Assembly (NCBI GenBank): GCA_026770575.1
Contig: MU657332.1
Coordinates: 54,819 to 82,071, forward strand
Reading direction: 5' to 3'
Length of the DNA: 27,253 nt
DNA from: Pelagophyceae sp. CCMP2097
Taxonomy: Eukaryota > Sar > Pelagophyceae
Shown here: in pieces, positions 10,321 through 18,989 of the stretch
How the letters are laid out: every line of letters starts with the position of its first letter
Position numbering within the stretch: position 1 is the stretch's first letter
Translations under genes and position numbers: made by a program
The notes under the pieces: model-generated
Database searches by the model: none
Told to the model about the DNA's origin: nothing
What the model saw: the letters and a program-made list of their open reading frames with translations, nothing else

Positions 10321-10650
10321 CCGCGCCTGCGCGCCACGTGGGCCAGCGCTTCAAAGGGCGTCTCGAAGAGGCCGAGCCAGGCCATGGCGCATGCCATCAC
10401 GACGGACGTGCGCCCCCTGCCCGTGAGGCAGTGCACCGCCACCACGTTCTCCGGGTCCGCCTCAAGCCACGACTCAATCGAGGCGCACATCTTGAAGAGC
10501 ATGCCCAGCGGCGGCGCCGGGTGGCCCGGGAACTTGAACTCTAAGACCTGCTGCTCGAAGCACGCGTAGCCGTACGACTCTTCGGAGACGTTGAGGACCA
10601 TGTAATGGCCGTCGTGGTACGTCCTCAAGTGGTGCGCCACCGCGAGCGAA
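10321..10650 (-). pseudogene. PTEN/tensin-like phosphatase exon fragment nested in the viral element
   Basis: On the minus strand a GC-rich open stretch encodes about 110 residues of a PTEN-type dual-specificity phosphatase. It begins near AHHLRTYHDGHYMVLNVSEE and reaches the catalytic loop HCLTGRGRTS (about 10408-10437), with the Cys-X5-Arg signature intact. FPGHPAPPLGMLFKMC before it matches the region preceding the loop in PTEN/tensin/auxilin-type domains. The lysines flanking the PTEN active site are replaced, so lipid specificity cannot be inferred. Composition is host-like, and both edges switch abruptly to AT-rich viral sequence. It looks like a single captured or inserted host exon; no start, stop or other exon is visible. 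A chimeric assembly must be excluded. Confidence 0.7.
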
Positions 10651-10681
10651 ATTACTTGGAGGAATAGTCGTAGTAATCATA

Positions 10682-12763
10682 CAAAATAGACCATTTCAAG
10701 AAGTTTTAGGAAGTTATTAAAATCAATCTCATTGGTATTTTTGGTTTTGTTTATGACAGGCGGTAAAACTACGCTTTAGACATTATGTTCTTTCAAACTG
10801 CGGAGAATGAACAAACATTACAGAATATGATTCAAAAACGTCATCAAGATTTCAATTTATGAGCAAAATTCTGAATAAAGATCCAATAAATCGATTTAAT
10901 AAATAATATTTTACCGCAATATAGTTTACAATCGGAACTCGTTGATTCGGATTCTATTTAAATTGGTTCAGGTTCTATAACTGGGGTTTATTCAATCGTA
11001 ATTGGTCAAAACTCCATATGCAACTTCGCAAATTCTACTTTAATCGGAAACAACATCATTGCCGAAAGAAGCGAGTCACTATACCTCTAGAATATCAAAG
11101 CATTACAAACTGACTCTATATTATTCTATATAAGTGAAACAAAAGAAGTTAGTTTCGGAAATAGTAACTCCGGTGTAAACGGTACCAACACTCAAGGCGA
11201 GCAAGGGATTTAAGGCGAGAAGGGCGAAAACTCACAATACTTAGCATCTCGGGGATTGAGTTTAGTAGATAACACATTTTCTGTCAATTCGGAAATTCTA
11301 AATGAAAGCGAGATTTCATCAAAATTTTATAATCAAGCAAGTTTTGATGATAAATTTGACTCATTTCAAAATTATACGTGTGGGCGAGGAATAATGAAAT
11401 CAGATGATAAGATAGTTTCACTCAAAACAGATATTTTGAACCATTCATAAACCGCGAATTTAAACTTTAATGACAGAGGTAAATGATAAATTTTGACTCA
11501 TTTCAGAATTATACGTTTGCTCGAGGAATAATTAAATCAGTTGATAACAAAGTTTCAGTTGATTCTGCTATTTTCGATAAAAATAAAAATGCTCTTATTT
11601 ATTATACTAAAACTGAGTTATATTCTTAATTCGAGAATCTGCCACGTTATTCTTATGGGAGAGGAATAAATAAATCTGATACACATTTAATAAGCATAAA
11701 CAGCGATTTTAACAATAAATAAGAAATTAATAATAAATTGACAAATAAAGCAGATACCATTTTTGTTAGTAAAGGGTTGAATTACGTAAATCAAGTTTTA
11801 TCCCTCAAAGATGAAATATTAACTGATATGGTAATTAGTACGATATAACGATAAATAAAAGGTTGATAATAAAATTTCTTAAAATAACAGCACCACTACA
11901 ATGATTCGAAATAAATTAGAGAGGGCTGTCTCATCACCAATTTCTGGGATAAAATATGATGTAGATAGTTCCAGTTCATCAATCAATGATTTTAATGAAG
12001 TTCGCAAACTTAATGATGGCATTTCATTCCGGAATTCGTCAGGCTATGACTGTTTTTCATTAAGATTTTCATCTGACTTTTCGTTTACTGATTGAATTAA
12101 ATCCAGTCACTTTTTACAATAGAACACAGACGCGGAATAAAATTCTCGAAGAAATTGCTGGCATTGAAAGAAAAAATTCTTTTTTGAGTTCAGTGAGAAA
12201 TAAATTCCTTAGAGATAATGCCTTCAAAATGATTGGCGATGTTATAACCACTGTGAGCAAATCCTCGATGCAGTCCTACCAGAATGGGATTGAATTCCGT
12301 CAAGATAGTTCATCAATAAATGCATTTAACATGTTTTTCGATACATTTTTTCAATATTACAAGCGGTGTACAAAATAATGTTCCAAATGTCACAATTTCT
12401 AAAAAGGAAAAATTAGAAATTGTAGCAGTCGGTATATGGGGTGTGATTCGCGACTCGAATAACAGAATGGTCTTTACAAATTTCAATGGAAGTAAATTAG
12501 ATGCGGATTCAAATATGAATATTGTATGGAATGATAGGGGCTCAGTAGAAGGAATGCCCAGACAACGCTTTAATTTTATTAATAATCTTAGATCAGAAAA
12601 ATACCAAACACATTTCACACAACGAAATTTCACACTGGACCATAGAAAAAAATAATTCATTTCGACAGAAGGCCAAGCGTCATGGTTTTATGAAGTTGAG
12701 ATGAAAAACTTTAATTATGAGACCAACATGAATTTTTCTATAGTAGTATATGCGGAAGTATAA
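10682..12763 (+). pseudogene. Fibre-like protein 2 with collagen-like and YadA-head-like repeats, broken
   Basis: From about 10900 the frame encodes LINNILPQYSLQSEL, then a beta-roll-like repeat (GSGSITGVYSIVIGQNS, NSTLIGNN) resembling trimeric-autotransporter head repeats. A collagen-like stretch (TQGEQGI, then TAA 11211, then GEKGEN) follows. Shaft units repeat a YxxGRGIxKS motif (about 11380, 11515, 11650 and 11785), each followed by a helix. Towards the end two related Ser/Asn-rich blocks (11901-12095 and 12184-12378) precede a C-terminal head (12320-12763) ending in VVYAEV, much like the end of fibre 1. In-frame stops: TAA 10959, TAG 11088, TAA 11211, 11448, 11627, 11720, 11846, 11852 and 12653, with several frame changes. 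Probably a receptor-binding fibre; that is inference from architecture. Confidence 0.55.
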
Positions 12764-12786
12764 TTTGTTGTTGTTGTCTTAGTAAT

Positions 12787-12984
12787 ATGATGAGATTTAT
12801 AATTAAATTCATAAAATAAATATCTGATTTAAGTTTTAGGGACAGAAAAAGTAAAAAAGAACTCATTGAAGCGATTAAGAAACACGTTGATATTCCTATG
12901 ATTAATGAGGAGGTTGAAGAAAATGATTATTTGGCTATCTTTGACGTATTTGGTCAAATTCCTTATTTAAAATTAATGATTTAA
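12787..12984 (+). pseudogene. Small viral protein, one in-frame TAA
   Basis: ATG 12787 gives MMRFIIKFIK, then TAA 12817, then a helix-rich 54-codon part with SKKELIEAIKKHVDIPMI and an acidic segment, ending at TAA 12982-12984. No family is recognised. The stop overlaps the end of the convergent minus-strand gene. The frame being clean on both sides of 12817 suggests either one nonsense mutation or a sense TAA. Confidence 0.45.
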
Positions 12985-13358
12985 ACAGATAATTCGCTGG
13001 CTTCTTCTTTTCTATCCTCTTCATTTGCTGGTTCATTTACTGGTTCAACGAAATCTTCCCCTAATTTTTGTTATTTTAATGTTGAATTTACTTTTTCTTT
13101 TCAATTTTCCTCACTTTTTAATTTAAATCTTCCACGTAGATAATTATACATCAACTGACGCGAAGTTATGTGATTCAGTTTACATTTTACCATATCTACG
13201 TGCGATTTATAGGACTTATTAAGGATTATATTACCAGAATCGTCTTTCATCTCGATATTCCAACGAGTTTTCAAAAATTTGCGTTCTTTGCGTTCTTTTT
13301 GTTCTTTATGTTCGACTTTCATCATTCCACAGTTTGGGGTTTCGGTCATTTCACACAT
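12981..13358 (-). pseudogene. Small basic viral protein with broken acidic tail
   Basis: The ATG-started part (13101-13358) encodes 85 residues: a Lys/Glu-rich N-terminal segment, then RWNIEMKDDSGNIIL and a basic C-terminal half (YNYLRGRFKLKSEEN). After TGA 13101 the same frame continues through TAA 13071 into a convincing acidic tail (EDFVEPVNEPANEEDRKEE) ending at TAA 12981. This is the one clear in-frame TGA in the viral block. I do not recognise a family. Confidence 0.5.
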
Positions 13359-13439
13359 CTATATATCTATATATAATGTTTTATTAAAGCCATTTGGCGC
13401 ATCATTTTTATTAAAATGATACAAATTCGGGTTTTTGAA

Positions 13440-13545
13440 GTTTTCAAAAATCGTCAATATCATAAAATATTCAAAAATATTCAAAATATCCAAAATATCC
13501 AAAAATATCCAAAAATATCCAAAAAAATCCAAAAAGTTTCTTCTC
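13440..13545 (+). repeat. AT-rich microsatellite (CAAAAATATC)n
   Basis: Imperfect array of AAAATATCC/AAAAATATCC units, about seven copies. Low-complexity open frames here on both strands are not genes. Confidence 0.85.
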
Positions 13546-13599
13546 TTTCTCAAAACATATTTTGGGGAATGTTATTTTGAAAATCTGATTGAGCGTTTA

Positions 13600-13748
13600 A
13601 GATTTAATCAAATCCTTTTTTAAATCATGAAAATTTACTTTTTATTTCGCGTTATTTTTAAATTAAATTTTATCCTTTTTTAATATCTTGAAAATATACT
13701 TTTTATTTCGCGTTTTTTTTGATTTAATTTAATCCTTTTTCAAATTTT
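13600..13748 (+). repeat. About 2.5 copies of a 60-65-bp tandem repeat at the right border
   Basis: Units contain AATCCTTTTTTAAAT, then TGAAAATTTACTTTTTATTTCGCG. Copies start near 13604, 13668 and 13728; the last is truncated where GC content rises. It may mark the right end of the viral block. Confidence 0.75.
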
Positions 13749-13749
13749 G

Positions 13750-14180
13750 GAACTTTGCGCCTCATCGCGCTTGTCATTATGAAAAGGTTTTTAAAAAGTG
13801 TATATTTTTCACAACACTCGAACGCATCGGTCTGCTTGCGGGTGGCGGGGACCAGATGTGCTGGACGGCGGGCTCCATGGCGTCGCGCATGTTGCCTGGG
13901 GCGCCGTTGTCGGACTCGCCGAGGGCGGCCGCAAGGCCGCAAGGCCGCAACGCATCCCGTAACGCCTTCGACACGATTATACGAATACCGCAAATAAAGG
14001 TGTGCGGTATGGCCGTTGGAAGTCCGTAAGGCCGCAGACCGCAATCCTTTATACCGCAAAAATTCCGTATATTCAGGCTCTTAACCCTCATGCCTCATGC
14101 CTCAACTCTTGATTTTGTCCACTTTATGTCTTTAACGCCCGAAATTTCATTCAATTAGCCGAATAAAAATACTTAACTTT
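13750..14180. other. Right flank, no recognisable gene
   Basis: Composition returns to GC-rich around 13830. A minus-strand stretch (about 13845-13935) contains GAPGNMRDAMEPAVQHIW, which looks protein-like but is too short to identify, and stops follow. 13930-13950 has a tandem GCCGCAAG repeat. Confidence 0.4.
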
Positions 14181-14189
14181 CGGCCTGAA

Positions 14190-14612
14190 GCCCTCTATCC
14201 TGATAATACCAGGGGCAGTTTTGTCTGCCCGTCTGTCTGTCTGTCTGTCTGTCTATCCACGGGTAAATCCGTGAGGTTCCACATTTGGGAAGAAAAGGGC
14301 AGCAACTCGGCCGATTCGGCGATTGGTGGTTGATGCGATTGCTAAATTGGGAGTGGAGGTCGAGCAGGAGCCTCATTGGAATCATCATAGAAGAAGTTTT
14401 TGGTCGCAGGTTCGAATCTGGTCGGCCGCAAAAAAACGAAAAAAAGAAGTAGCTCAATAAGAAATAAAAAAATAAAAAATAAAGATAAGGAGGATTTGAA
14501 GGTTCAGCGATTAGTTAAATAATTTTAATTATTTACGTGGGCATTGCAAAGGGATTTGTCTGTATCCTTCGCTCGAAGTTGGGTCCTTCTTGTGCCACCG
14601 ACGCGCTCTTGT
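14190..14612 (+). repeat. tRNA-derived SINE-like repeat, copy 1
   Basis: Shares with 19438-19725 and 26755-27088 the same order: ACCAGGGGCA, a (TGTCTGTC)n tract, a GGGCAGCAACTCGGCCGATT core, a GATTGGTGGTTGATGCGA segment resembling a pol III A box, a GGTTCGAATCTGG B box (about 14409-14421) and a tail ending GCGCTCTTGTAATA. The A/B-box layout is that of a tRNA-derived SINE, probably from a long-variable-arm (Leu/Ser-type) tRNA. This copy lacks the upstream hairpin seen at the other two. Confidence 0.7.
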
Positions 14613-14614
14613 AA

Positions 14615-15206
14615 TACATGGGGGGTTCAACATGAAAATGCCGCTCATTTTGGCACCTCCACAGCACGTTTGAGAAGACTTTGAGTGGCTGGGCATGTCC
14701 GGCTCGACCCAAGGTGTCGGGCTGGAGGCGGATCTCTCCCGTTTTTCGTGTATTTCGCGCGCAATCTCGATTTCAGCGTCGCCAAAGTCGGTTTGAGGTG
14801 GTTCTCCATTGTCTTCGGCTGAGATCCGCCTCCCTGCCGCTTCATTGGGGTCGGCTGTAGGCCCTGGCGTCGCCAGAGTCAGGCCTGTGGCCCATGGAGG
14901 TGCCGGATTTGGCCCAAAATTTTGGCTATGGGCTCCATTTTGTAAGTTATGGGCCCCATTTCACTTAAAACGCCCATGCAAATCCGCAATAATTATTACG
15001 CGGAAATGGTGTCAAGTTTTACACCGTTTTTTTTCTTGAAAGCGGCTTCACGGTCGGTGGATCGAGCCCGTTAACAAACTTCCTTCGTCGGGGACCGCGC
15101 CGCCACCAGCCCGCGACGCAGCGACCATAAGTGGCCCCATACCTCGTTTGTAGCCCGAGAAATTTGTATCTGAGTGGAATCCGTTTCATGTTGAACCCCC
15201 CTTGTA
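14615..15206. mobile_element. Candidate 592-bp TIR element
   Basis: TACATGGGGGGTTCAACATG plus AAA at 14615-14637 is repeated inverted at 15184-15206 with one mismatch in 23. No transposase is visible and no clear target duplication was found. It abuts the 3' end of the SINE-like copy. Inside, 14724-14736 and 14821-14833 form a perfect 13-bp inverted repeat (GGAGGCGGATCTC). Confidence 0.5.
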
Positions 15207-15413
15207 CATGTAGGAATTCTGGTGGATAATGATAATGTAATACCAGCTCCCCCCATGTATAATTGTTTTCCCCAAACCGTGCCTTCTGAACGGGAACTCC
15301 ACATTGCGCGCGCCGTCCGACTCCAACACACTCCGACATTGGAAAGAGTTCGTCGCGTGCCTACGAGCCACCTTATGTGAAACCGACAGCGCCGCCCAAG
15401 CCCCGTGGACCGC
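15207..15413. other. Sequence before the assembly gap, no gene seen
   Basis: GC-rich, no convincing open frame. Confidence 0.4.
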
Positions 15414-15803
15414 NNNNNNNNNNNNNNNNNNNNNNNNNNNNNNNNNNNNNNNNNNNNNNNNNNNNNNNNNNNNNNNNNNNNNNNNNNNNNNNNNNNNNNN
15501 NNNNNNNNNNNNNNNNNNNNNNNNNNNNNNNNNNNNNNNNNNNNNNNNNNNNNNNNNNNNNNNNNNNNNNNNNNNNNNNNNNNNNNNNNNNNNNNNNNNN
15601 NNNNNNNNNNNNNNNNNNNNNNNNNNNNNNNNNNNNNNNNNNNNNNNNNNNNNNNNNNNNNNNNNNNNNNNNNNNNNNNNNNNNNNNNNNNNNNNNNNNN
15701 NNNNNNNNNNNNNNNNNNNNNNNNNNNNNNNNNNNNNNNNNNNNNNNNNNNNNNNNNNNNNNNNNNNNNNNNNNNNNNNNNNNNNNNNNNNNNNNNNNNN
15801 NNN
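15414..15803. other. Assembly gap (390 N)
   Basis: Run of undetermined bases. The tandem repeats immediately to the right suggest the gap is a collapsed repeat array. Open frames reported across it have no meaning. Confidence 0.99.
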
Positions 15804-15814
15804 CGGGGCAGTAG

Positions 15815-16050
15815 TACCAGGGACAACGCAACGAGGACAACGCTTTGAGCCGGTCGCGGCGCGCGCGCAACGGAGGCCGCCCGAGGAGCGGAGTGACGAG
15901 GACAACGCGACGAGGACAACGCTTTGAGCCGGTCGCGGCGCGCGCGCAACGGACGTTTTGAGCCGGTCGCGGCGCGAGCGCAACGGACGCCGCCCGAGGA
16001 GCGGAGCGACGAGGACAACGCGACGAGGACAACGCGACGAGAGGGGGGGG
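15815..16050 (+). repeat. GC-rich tandem repeat array
   Basis: Units combine GACGAGGACAACGCGACGAG with a TTTGAGCCGGTCGCGGCGCG block and a GGCCGCCCGAGGAGCGGAG block, repeated with deletions. It is followed by long G and C runs at 16046-16068. Confidence 0.85.
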
Positions 16051-16423
16051 TCCGGGGGGGCTCCCCCCGGCACCGCGAGAGACAGTCCGAGGGGCATCGC
16101 AGCCCATCAAACGGTCCGTCCCGGACAAACATTACAACCAGCCCGTCCCGGACGGAGATTCTAAACACCTTCCATCGCCCGTCGCGCCCTCCACGGGACC
16201 CCTCCAAACTGACTACCCTCGCCCACGACCGACCTACCCTCGCCCACGACCTCACCGAATCCCTCTTATCCACCAGCTCCGAAGCCCGGCGACCCCTATT
16301 CCTAGGAATTCCTACGACCGATTTTTGCCGAGAAAGCCTTCCATCCACCTGTGTCGTTGAACCTTGCGTGCGTTAGCGCCGTAATAGCGACGCCAGCGCG
16401 GGGGACGCCCGGCGCGCGGGCCT

Positions 16424-17196
16424 ATGCCGGCGCGCAAGTCGCAGCGCGTGCGCGGCGAGACGGTGGCGGCGCTGGTGCGCGGGCTCGCCGCCGCCGCTGA
16501 CGGCAAATCGCGCAGCTTGCGGCACGAGCGCCTCGTCGTCATCGAGTCGCTCGGGTGCGGCGCGCCGGCGCGCGGGGTTCGCGCGCGCGCCGCACAGGGC
16601 GATCTCGCAGGTACGTGCACCGGCGGCGGCCCGCCGAACGCGCCGTAGACCGCGGCCTGGGCCTCGTCGCTCGATCGCGGCGGCCGGACCCGCCCACGCC
16701 CGCGGCCGACGGCCTCGCGGCTGCGCGGTCGTGGCGCGAGCGGCGGCGACGGAACCAGTTCTCCGACGAGATGGCCTCGAAGCTCCAAGCGCTCGGCGCA
16801 CTGCAGATGCGGGACGAGCCCGTGCCGCAGCAGCTCTGGCTCGAGCTCGACCGCGTCCAGCGCGCGCGGCACCTCATGCCCCCGGTGGCGCCGCCGGGCC
16901 CGGGCCAGTTCCTCCGCCCGCTGCGGCCGCCGGGCAAACTGGCCGACGCGCCGGCCACTGCGTGGCACACGCCGGCGCAAAAGTCCAACGACGCCCCCCC
17001 CGGCCCCGGCCCGGGCACGTACCTCCCGCTCCTCGAGGACAAAGCCAAGGCCGCGCCGTCCTGGACCTTTTCGCGGTCCGCAGACGCGCGCGCGAAGCCG
17101 CTGCACGCGGCTGTCGGACCCGCGGGCGACCGCACCGAGGCCTCGTTCGAAAACGTTCGCCTCCAAGAGGAAAAGGACCTGTTGTTCATAGATTAA
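16424..17196 (+). CDS. SHIPPO (PGPGxY) repeat protein, likely flagellar
   Basis: The second part (about 16649-17196) encodes PPGPGPGTYLPLLED followed by APSWTFSRS, a clear SHIPPO-type repeat (Pro-Gly-Pro-Gly-x-Tyr, then a P-x-WTF block). Such proteins (ODF3-like) associate with axonemal microtubules. The end is at TAA 17194-17196 after KDLLFID. A first exon probably starts at ATG 16424 (MPARKSQRVRGETVAALV) and ends at a GCAG|GTACGT donor at 16610/16611. The acceptor is uncertain: GTAG at 16648 is in phase but gives only a 38-bp intron. The protein is short for the family and may be partial. GC content is very high, so open frames on the opposite strand here are shadows. Confidence 0.6.
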
Positions 17197-17695
17197 GACC
17201 CCTGTTGGGGGCTCTCCTCGAGCTGCCGCGTTGGACGGAGGACAGACGAAAAGCGGACGGCGTATACGACCGTGTCTTAGATCTACTTGCTGGCACGCCA
17301 TTTGCACCAGGTCCGCAAGGGGTGTCCCGGGGTTTCTCACACCAGCAACACCACGTGCTGCGGCATGCTTCGGCTGCGGTTCGGTCTGGTGTCGCGGTAT
17401 GAGCGCAACGAGGCCGCGATGTTGACTCGCAGACGAATCCATGGGGAACGCGCCGTCGACGGGATGCTGTTGTACGTCGACGAGCGAGCGTGGGCCTCTC
17501 GAGCCGCGTCTCGAGCGGGCCCCGGGCGCCGGGGCGGGCCTGGCAAAAGGAGGCTCTTTCAAGACAAAAAAGAATTACGACGACCCTCGAAGAGGGTTCT
17601 TCGTTTTTTTACATAAGTTCGTGATGTCAATCAAGCTACCGTCCTGCAAGATGGCGCGCGCCTGCGAGCCACGTCGTGGTCGTGTCCGCTGCGCC
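17197..17695. other. Intergenic, no gene seen
   Basis: Holds short overlapping GC-rich frames only. A GACGACCCTCGAAGAGGGTTC hairpin lies near 17578-17600. Confidence 0.4.
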
Positions 17696-17812
17696 GTCGT
17701 GCCGACGACCCGAATCGAGCTTGTGAGACCAACATTATCCATAGGAGATATTAACAGGACCAAGCTTCATAAAGATGATGACGGGGATGAAAAATAACTC
17801 AACATCGGGTCA
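17696..17812 (+). repeat. Dispersed repeat, copy 1
   Basis: CGTGCCGACGACCCGAATCG through ACCAAGCTTCATAA and CAACATCGGGT matches 19818-19938 on the same strand, with a few substitutions and a short indel near 17745 where the other copy has CAGACATAGGAATTCCTAGA. Function unknown. Confidence 0.8.
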
Positions 17813-18884
17813 GCATAGCAGTAGCAGCACCAGAGCCTGCTGAACTTTGTGAAGAAGAAGTCGATGCGCGGCCGCGCGTCGACGGATATTCGATCCACGG
17901 CAGCGAGTGTCAACCGGTACTGCCCGACGTGCTTCGGCAGGTTGCCCGACTTTGCAAGAGCCTTCACGATGGAGACGCCCCGCGTGCCGGTGACCACCGC
18001 CGAAAAGGCCATACAATCGTTCGTCGGCGAGGCCGACGCCTTGCTCGCGCTGCTGGCCACGTGGCGGACTCGGAGTAAATGATGACGCGCGCGGCACGCC
18101 GGCCACCGCGACGCGGGCGCTCCGGAATGCCGACCGGGACGTGGGAGGGTCACCGAGCGGCCGTCGCGGGACGGATCGCGAGGGCAGCTGTACTGCGAGC
18201 AGCTTCAGAGCGGAGCGGGGTCGCAGGGCCGCAGCCACGGGAGCATGGCTGTGCGTCGCATCGATGCACCGAAGACGTCGAGACGAGTCTCGGTACGTCG
18301 CCCCATGGTACATCGGACCGCGCGCCTCGACGAACCAGCGTCGTCCGGCGCGCTGCCTAGCCGCCGCTCGCGGTAGGCGCCGTCGACAGGCGCCGTGCGG
18401 AGTCCTTTGAGGCGCACCACGACGGCCCTTGGGCAAGCGACGAGGCCCGCCTCGCGCCGTCGGACGGCCCTTTGCGCGCGGCGAGACGGCGCGCGACGCC
18501 CGATGGGGCGTCGCACGCAAAGGGGCCGCGGCCAAGGACGGACGCCTTGAGGAAGACGGCCAAGGACGGACGAAACGCGAGGAAGAGGCTCTTCTCAATG
18601 GCACCACGCGGCACCGTCGTGCGCGGGCAAGATGCCCCCCGCCGGGACCGTCGCGCAAGAAGCATAAAGGAGTTGATGAATTAGCAAGGTGCGCAGTGGG
18701 GTGCCCGGGGCCCGCCGTGCGCCGCGGTGGGCGCTCACGAGCCACTGAGCGCCCGAGCTCGTCGTCAGGGCTCGACCTGAGGTCGGACCTCTGAGAGGTA
18801 CATGTTCGGCCCCACGGGGGATGGCGCTGCGAGCGAGAGCGCCAAAGTCTGACAAAGAAGGGTCCTCGTTGGAGTGCATGATTG
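17813..18884. other. GC-rich region, no recognised gene
   Basis: Several long frames overlap on both strands (up to about 310 codons on the minus strand at 17810-18745), but they have biased Arg/Ala/Ser content and no recognisable domain. A minus-strand stretch around 17845-18050 (NDCMAFSAVVTGTRGVSIV) is less biased and might be a decayed gene fragment. Confidence 0.4.
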
Positions 18885-18948
18885 AGGACCCGAAGGGTCC
18901 TTGCCGTTTAATCAACGTCAGTTTACGGCAAGGGCCCTTTGGGTCCTT
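18885..18948. repeat. Imperfect hairpin block, copy 1
   Basis: Inverted arms GGACCCGAAGGGTCCTTGCC and its near complement around a TTAATCAACGTCAGTTT loop. The same block occurs at 26670-26736, in both cases directly upstream of ACCAGG and the TGTCCGTC tract of the SINE-like repeat, so it is probably part of that composite unit. Confidence 0.8.
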
Positions 18949-18989
18949 TGATTGAAGGATTCCTACCAGGTAATTTTGTCTGTCCGTCC

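Larger units (their letters stand above)
2205..13750. mobile_element. Decayed polinton-like virus / virophage-like endogenous element
   Basis: About 11.5 kb of AT-rich DNA with abrupt composition borders inside GC-rich host sequence. Gene content is the morphogenesis set of polinton-like viruses and virophages: FtsK/HerA-type packaging ATPase, penton/minor capsid protein, double jelly-roll major capsid protein, plus a GIY-YIG-type protein, a lipase, small membrane proteins and fibre-like proteins. Penton, membrane-protein and major-capsid genes are consecutive on the plus strand. No polymerase, helicase, integrase or Ulp1-type protease was recognised, so the copy looks truncated. I found no convincing terminal inverted repeats or target duplication. 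Many genes carry frameshifts and in-frame TAA codons. Borders are estimated from composition. Confidence 0.85.

Noticed and set aside
13170..13376. Phe-rich 68-codon plus-strand frame
   Set aside because: Antisense of the better-supported minus-strand viral gene.
2205..13750. Organelle DNA or bacterial contamination explaining the AT-rich block
   Set aside because: The gene set is viral morphogenesis, and a GC-rich host-like transposon and exon are nested in it; no organellar gene was seen.
15815..16050. CRISPR-like array
   Set aside because: Repeats are adjacent, variable and GC-rich with no unique spacers; the context is eukaryotic.
15071..16348. Long open frames crossing the assembly gap
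   Set aside because: They exist only because undetermined bases give no stops, and the flanking parts are tandem repeats.
16312..17562. 416-codon minus-strand frame opposite the SHIPPO gene
   Set aside because: A GC-rich antisense shadow with no domain; the plus strand has a recognisable repeat.
17810..18745. 311-codon minus-strand frame
   Set aside because: Arg/Ala/Pro-biased composition with equally long overlapping frames and no motif.
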